A stretch of DNA of 48,712 nucleotides from an uncultured Rhodobiaceae bacterium (GTDB taxonomy: Bacteria > Pseudomonadota > Alphaproteobacteria > Rhizobiales > TMED25), in contig CAJWEW010000009.1 of assembly GCA_913030915.1 (NCBI GenBank), positions 1 through 48,712 on the forward strand, given 5' to 3'. Of this stretch, positions 46,729 through 48,712 are shown in pieces. Below the pieces are notes generated by a model. That model was not told the origin of the DNA. It saw only the letters and a program-made list of their open reading frames with translations, and ran no database searches. The translations under genes and the position numbers were made by a program. The number at the start of each line of letters is the position of its first letter. The stretch's first letter is position 1.

Positions 46729-47420
46729 GCTGACTCAAGTAGCTCAGTTGGATCACGCAAAACATAACCTCGGCCCCACACTGTCTCTATGTAGTTTTCA
46801 TCGTCGGATGCTTGCATAAGTTTTTTTCTGAGTTTACATATGAACACATCAATTATTTTTAATTCTGGTTCATCCATTCCCCCATAGAGGTGATTCAAAA
46901 ACATTTCTTTTGTTAGGGTGGTTCCTTTTCGAAGGGATAGAAGTTCAAGCATCTGATATTCTTTTCCTGTAAGGTGAACTCTTTTTCCGCTAACTTCAAC
47001 TGTCTTTGAGTCGAGGTTTACATCTAGTCGGCCAGTTGAAATTATTGATTGAGCATGACCTCGAGAGCGTCGAATAATTGCACTAATTCTTGCAACTAAC
47101 TCCTCTTTTTGGAATGGCTTTGTAAGGTAGTCGTCAGCACCAAAACCAAAGCCTTTAACTTTATTTTCCATAGCACTGTGTCCGGTTAAGATAAGAACAG
47201 GAGTCTCTATCTTATGCGTTCTTAAGTTTTTTAACACGTCATAGCCACTCATATCAGGAAGATCTATATCCAACAAGATTAAATCATAATCATATAACTT
47301 ACCAAGATCTATGCCTTCTTCCCCAAGATCAGTTACATCAACTTTAAAGCTTTCTGATTTAAGCATTAGTTCAATACTATGTGATGTAGTTTGATCATCC
47401 TCTATTAGAAGTATTCTCAT
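46725..47420 (-). CDS. ctrA: Cell cycle response regulator CtrA
   Basis: OmpR-type master regulator. The receiver domain has [20 protein letters not shown] with the acidic pair, phosphoacceptor Asp51 in [13 protein letters not shown], Thr in LILTGH and Lys in LTKPF. The C-terminal winged helix carries [64 protein letters not shown], nearly invariant in CtrA. At 231 aa it has the usual length. The gene is convergent with chpT (4-base overlap) and divergent from yajQ over a 256-base gap to the yajQ ATG. A GAATC site (GANTC, the CcrM methylation sequence) lies 35 bases upstream at 47455; no clear CtrA box was found. Confidence 0.95.
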   Translation of the reverse strand: MRILLIEDDQTTSHSIELMLKSESFKVDVTDLGEEGIDLGKLYDYDLILLDIDLPDMSGYDVLKNLRTHKIETPVLILTGHSAMENKVKGFGFGADDYLTKPFQKEELVARISAIIRRSRGHAQSIISTGRLDVNLDSKTVEVSGKRVHLTGKEYQMLELLSLRKGTTLTKEMFLNHLYGGMDEPELKIIDVFICKLRKKLMQASDDENYIETVWGRGYVLRDPTELLESA

Positions 47421-47618
47421 TTCAATCTCACTAGTTTATTTGCAAATAAAAAACGAATCACTTTAGTAATTCATACTATAAGGTTATCTTTTATAGGAAT
47501 GCTATCAAGAATTTTGTGCAATTTTTCCTTAAAACACTCAGATATAAACAAAAAAATTATATATATTCACTCTTAAGTGGTTGAAAAAACTAGAAATTAG
47601 AACTCATTTTAATAGTTA

Positions 47619-47647
47619 TTGTCATTATCAATAATAAATACTATATA
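47619..47647 (+). promoter_or_regulatory. Sigma70-like promoter of yajQ
   Basis: TTGTCA and TATATA are separated by exactly 17 bases. The expected start near 47654 gives a leader of about 23 bases to the ATG at 47677. The rest of the ctrA-yajQ gap is AT-rich and shows no other structure I can support. Confidence 0.55.
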
Positions 47648-47660
47648 CATAAATATAGTA
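47639..47660. repeat. Hyphenated dyad over the yajQ -10 and start point
   Basis: TACTATAT (47639-47646) and ATATAGTA (47653-47660) are exact reverse complements with a six-base spacer. It overlaps the -10 and transcription start, where a repressor could sit. In such AT-rich DNA an 8-base dyad is only suggestive. Confidence 0.4.
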
Positions 47661-47676
47661 AATACTGAGTGTGAAA

Positions 47677-48162
47677 ATGCCAACCTTTGATATAGTCTCT
47701 AAATTTGATCCTTCTGAAGTTGATAACGCAATACAAAATCTAAAGCGTGAGATCAGCCAACGCTACGATTTCAAGAATTCAAATTCACAAATTGATTTTG
47801 AGAAAGATCTGATAACCATAATAACTGACGATGATTATAAGCTTACCCAATTACAGGAGATACTGAAAGTTCAAATTACAAAAAGAGGGATTGATGCAAA
47901 AGCATTAGACATGGGAAAAGTTGAGATCTCTGCGGGTCAGTCTGTTCGGCAATCTATAACAATGATGCAGGGAATAAATAGAGATATTTCAAAAGACATA
48001 ATTAAAATTATTAAAGACTCAAAAATTAAAGTCCAGGTCTCAATACAAGGCGATGAATTGAGGGTAAGTGGAAAAAAGAGAGATGATCTTCAACAAACAA
48101 TAGCCTTGCTAAAAACACAGAACTTTGATTTGCCCCTGCAATTTATTAATTTCCGTGATTAA
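47677..48162 (+). CDS. yajQ: YajQ-family nucleotide-binding protein
   Basis: MPTFDIVSKFDPSEVDNAIQNLKREISQRYDFKNS is the invariant YajQ start, and VQVSIQGDELRVSGKKRDDLQQTIALLK the second half. The two-domain ferredoxin-like protein binds nucleic acid or cyclic-di-GMP in some species. I choose ATG 47677 over the GTG two codons upstream because the family begins MPxFDIV. At 161 aa it has normal length. It is followed 21 bases later by mnmA in the same frame. Confidence 0.95.
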   Translation: MPTFDIVSKFDPSEVDNAIQNLKREISQRYDFKNSNSQIDFEKDLITIITDDDYKLTQLQEILKVQITKRGIDAKALDMGKVEISAGQSVRQSITMMQGINRDISKDIIKIIKDSKIKVQVSIQGDELRVSGKKRDDLQQTIALLKTQNFDLPLQFINFRD

Positions 48163-48183
48163 TCAAATAGAAATGGTAACACC

Positions 48184-48712
48184 TTGGATAATAAAGATAT
48201 AAAATTATTTAATATTAAAAAAACAAAGAGAGTTGTTGTAGCAATGTCAGGTGGTGTTGACTCCTCAGTTGCCGCTGCAGTTTGTGCAAGACAAGGTTAT
48301 GATGTTGTTGGAGTAACTTTACAATTATACACTACTGATAACGTATCTCGAAAAAAAGGTTCGTGTTGTGCTGGGCAAGATATTTACGATGCAAAAAAAG
48401 TAGCAGAAAAAGTTGGCATCAAACACTATGTCCTCGATTATGAGGAACAATTTAAGTCTGAGGTAATAAATGATTTTGCTGAGTCCTATGCGAATGGGCA
48501 AACCCCGATACCTTGTGTTCGTTGCAATGAAAAAATTAAATTTGGCGATTTATATGAAACAGCAAGGCAATTAGGAGCCTCAAGTTTAATTACTGGGCAC
48601 TATGTATCCAATAAATTAATTAATGGCGAAAGAGGTTTATTTAGAGCAAGAGATGTTAGTAAAGATCAAAGTTATTTCATGTTCACATTAAAAAAGCAGC
48701 AGCTTGAATACA
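48184..48712 (+). CDS. mnmA: tRNA-specific 2-thiouridylase MnmA, 3' partial
   Basis: Missing from the ORF track because it has no stop before the window end. It thiolates U34 of tRNA Lys, Glu and Gln. [34 protein letters not shown] is the PP-loop start, [18 protein letters not shown] follows, and [17 protein letters not shown] carries the first catalytic Cys; ITGHYV and [11 protein letters not shown] are also present. No in-frame ATG precedes the PP-loop; a TTG at 48184 gives about 18 residues before it, like relatives, and is my choice. A nearby ATG at 48173 is out of frame. About 175 of roughly 360 residues are in view. Confidence 0.92.
   Translation, partial: MDNKDIKLFNIKKTKRVVVAMSGGVDSSVAAAVCARQGYDVVGVTLQLYTTDNVSRKKGSCCAGQDIYDAKKVAEKVGIKHYVLDYEEQFKSEVINDFAESYANGQTPIPCVRCNEKIKFGDLYETARQLGASSLITGHYVSNKLINGERGLFRARDVSKDQSYFMFTLKKQQLEY

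Noticed and set aside
47421-47670. CtrA box (TTAA-N7-TTAA) upstream of ctrA
   Set aside because: TTAA words occur, but none are paired at the seven-base spacing; no TTAACCAT-type site either.
48173-48202. ATG upstream of the mnmA PP-loop
   Set aside because: It is out of frame with mnmA and stops after nine codons; TTG 48184 is in frame.

Overview
This window is a contiguous, gene-dense stretch of bacterial chromosome that is AT-rich (roughly one third G+C by eye). It looks like an alphaproteobacterium with a compact genome. The supporting genes are ctrA and chpT of the CtrA cell-cycle phosphorelay, TrcR (DUF1013), an EipA/DUF1134 protein, a split three-gene pnt transhydrogenase with an aa3-type oxidase subunit IV mini-gene in front, and the alphaproteobacterial orders DUF4164-zapA-6S RNA-fau-ymdB-yebC-ruvCAB-tol-pal-tilS-ftsH-glmM and serC-serA-purA ... 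rpoH-rluD. Intergenic gaps are short, several convergent pairs overlap at their 3' ends, and TTG/GTG starts are common, which suits a streamlined and perhaps marine free-living cell. That lifestyle is inference; I cannot name a genus.

Layout. 1-4.3 kb: a 5'-truncated AarF/UbiB-family kinase-like gene, a 36-codon cytochrome oxidase subunit IV missed by the ORF track, then pntAA-pntAB-pntB. 4.3-9.8 kb (minus strand): TPR lipoprotein, rpsU, purK-purE, a TauE/SafE permease, trcR, a quinone oxidoreductase and rpmE. 9.8-13.7 kb (minus): a non-flagellar MotB/OmpA-like and MotA-like envelope pair, an inositol-monophosphatase-fold protein that has lost its metal ligands, and efp. 13.7-20 kb (minus): a Sel1-repeat protein and the carbon cluster tkt-gap-pgk-fba (class I aldolase). 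20-34 kb (plus): DUF4164, zapA, 6S RNA, fau, ymdB-like, yebC, ruvC-ruvA-ruvB, tolQRAB-pal, tilS, ftsH, glmM. 34-39 kb: an EamA exporter divergent from serC-serA-purA; serC has a good promoter and a compact two-hairpin leader. 39-41.5 kb: a short accessory insert holding an unrecognised basic protein behind phased AAAGTAT repeats, a cytochrome b561 and an MFS transporter. 41.5-46 kb (mostly minus): rpoH, rluD with a divergent small membrane protein, a second TauE/SafE permease, eipA and a cysQ-like phosphatase. 46-48.7 kb: chpT, ctrA, yajQ and the start of mnmA, cut by the window end.

The genes mostly serve core functions: NADPH supply (pnt, tkt), lower glycolysis/gluconeogenesis, purine and serine synthesis, Holliday junction repair, envelope integrity (Tol-Pal, EipA, MotA/OmpA-like pair), translation (rpsU, rpmE, efp, tilS, rluD, mnmA) and the alphaproteobacterial cell cycle. 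I see no CRISPR array, insertion sequence, prophage, tRNA/rRNA gene or defence system. No intergenic stretch exceeds 300 bases. The points most worth a second look are the degenerate IMPase, the serC leader RNA, the orphan basic protein with its repeats, the inverted repeat between pal and tilS, and the missing ybgC, cpoB and folP.
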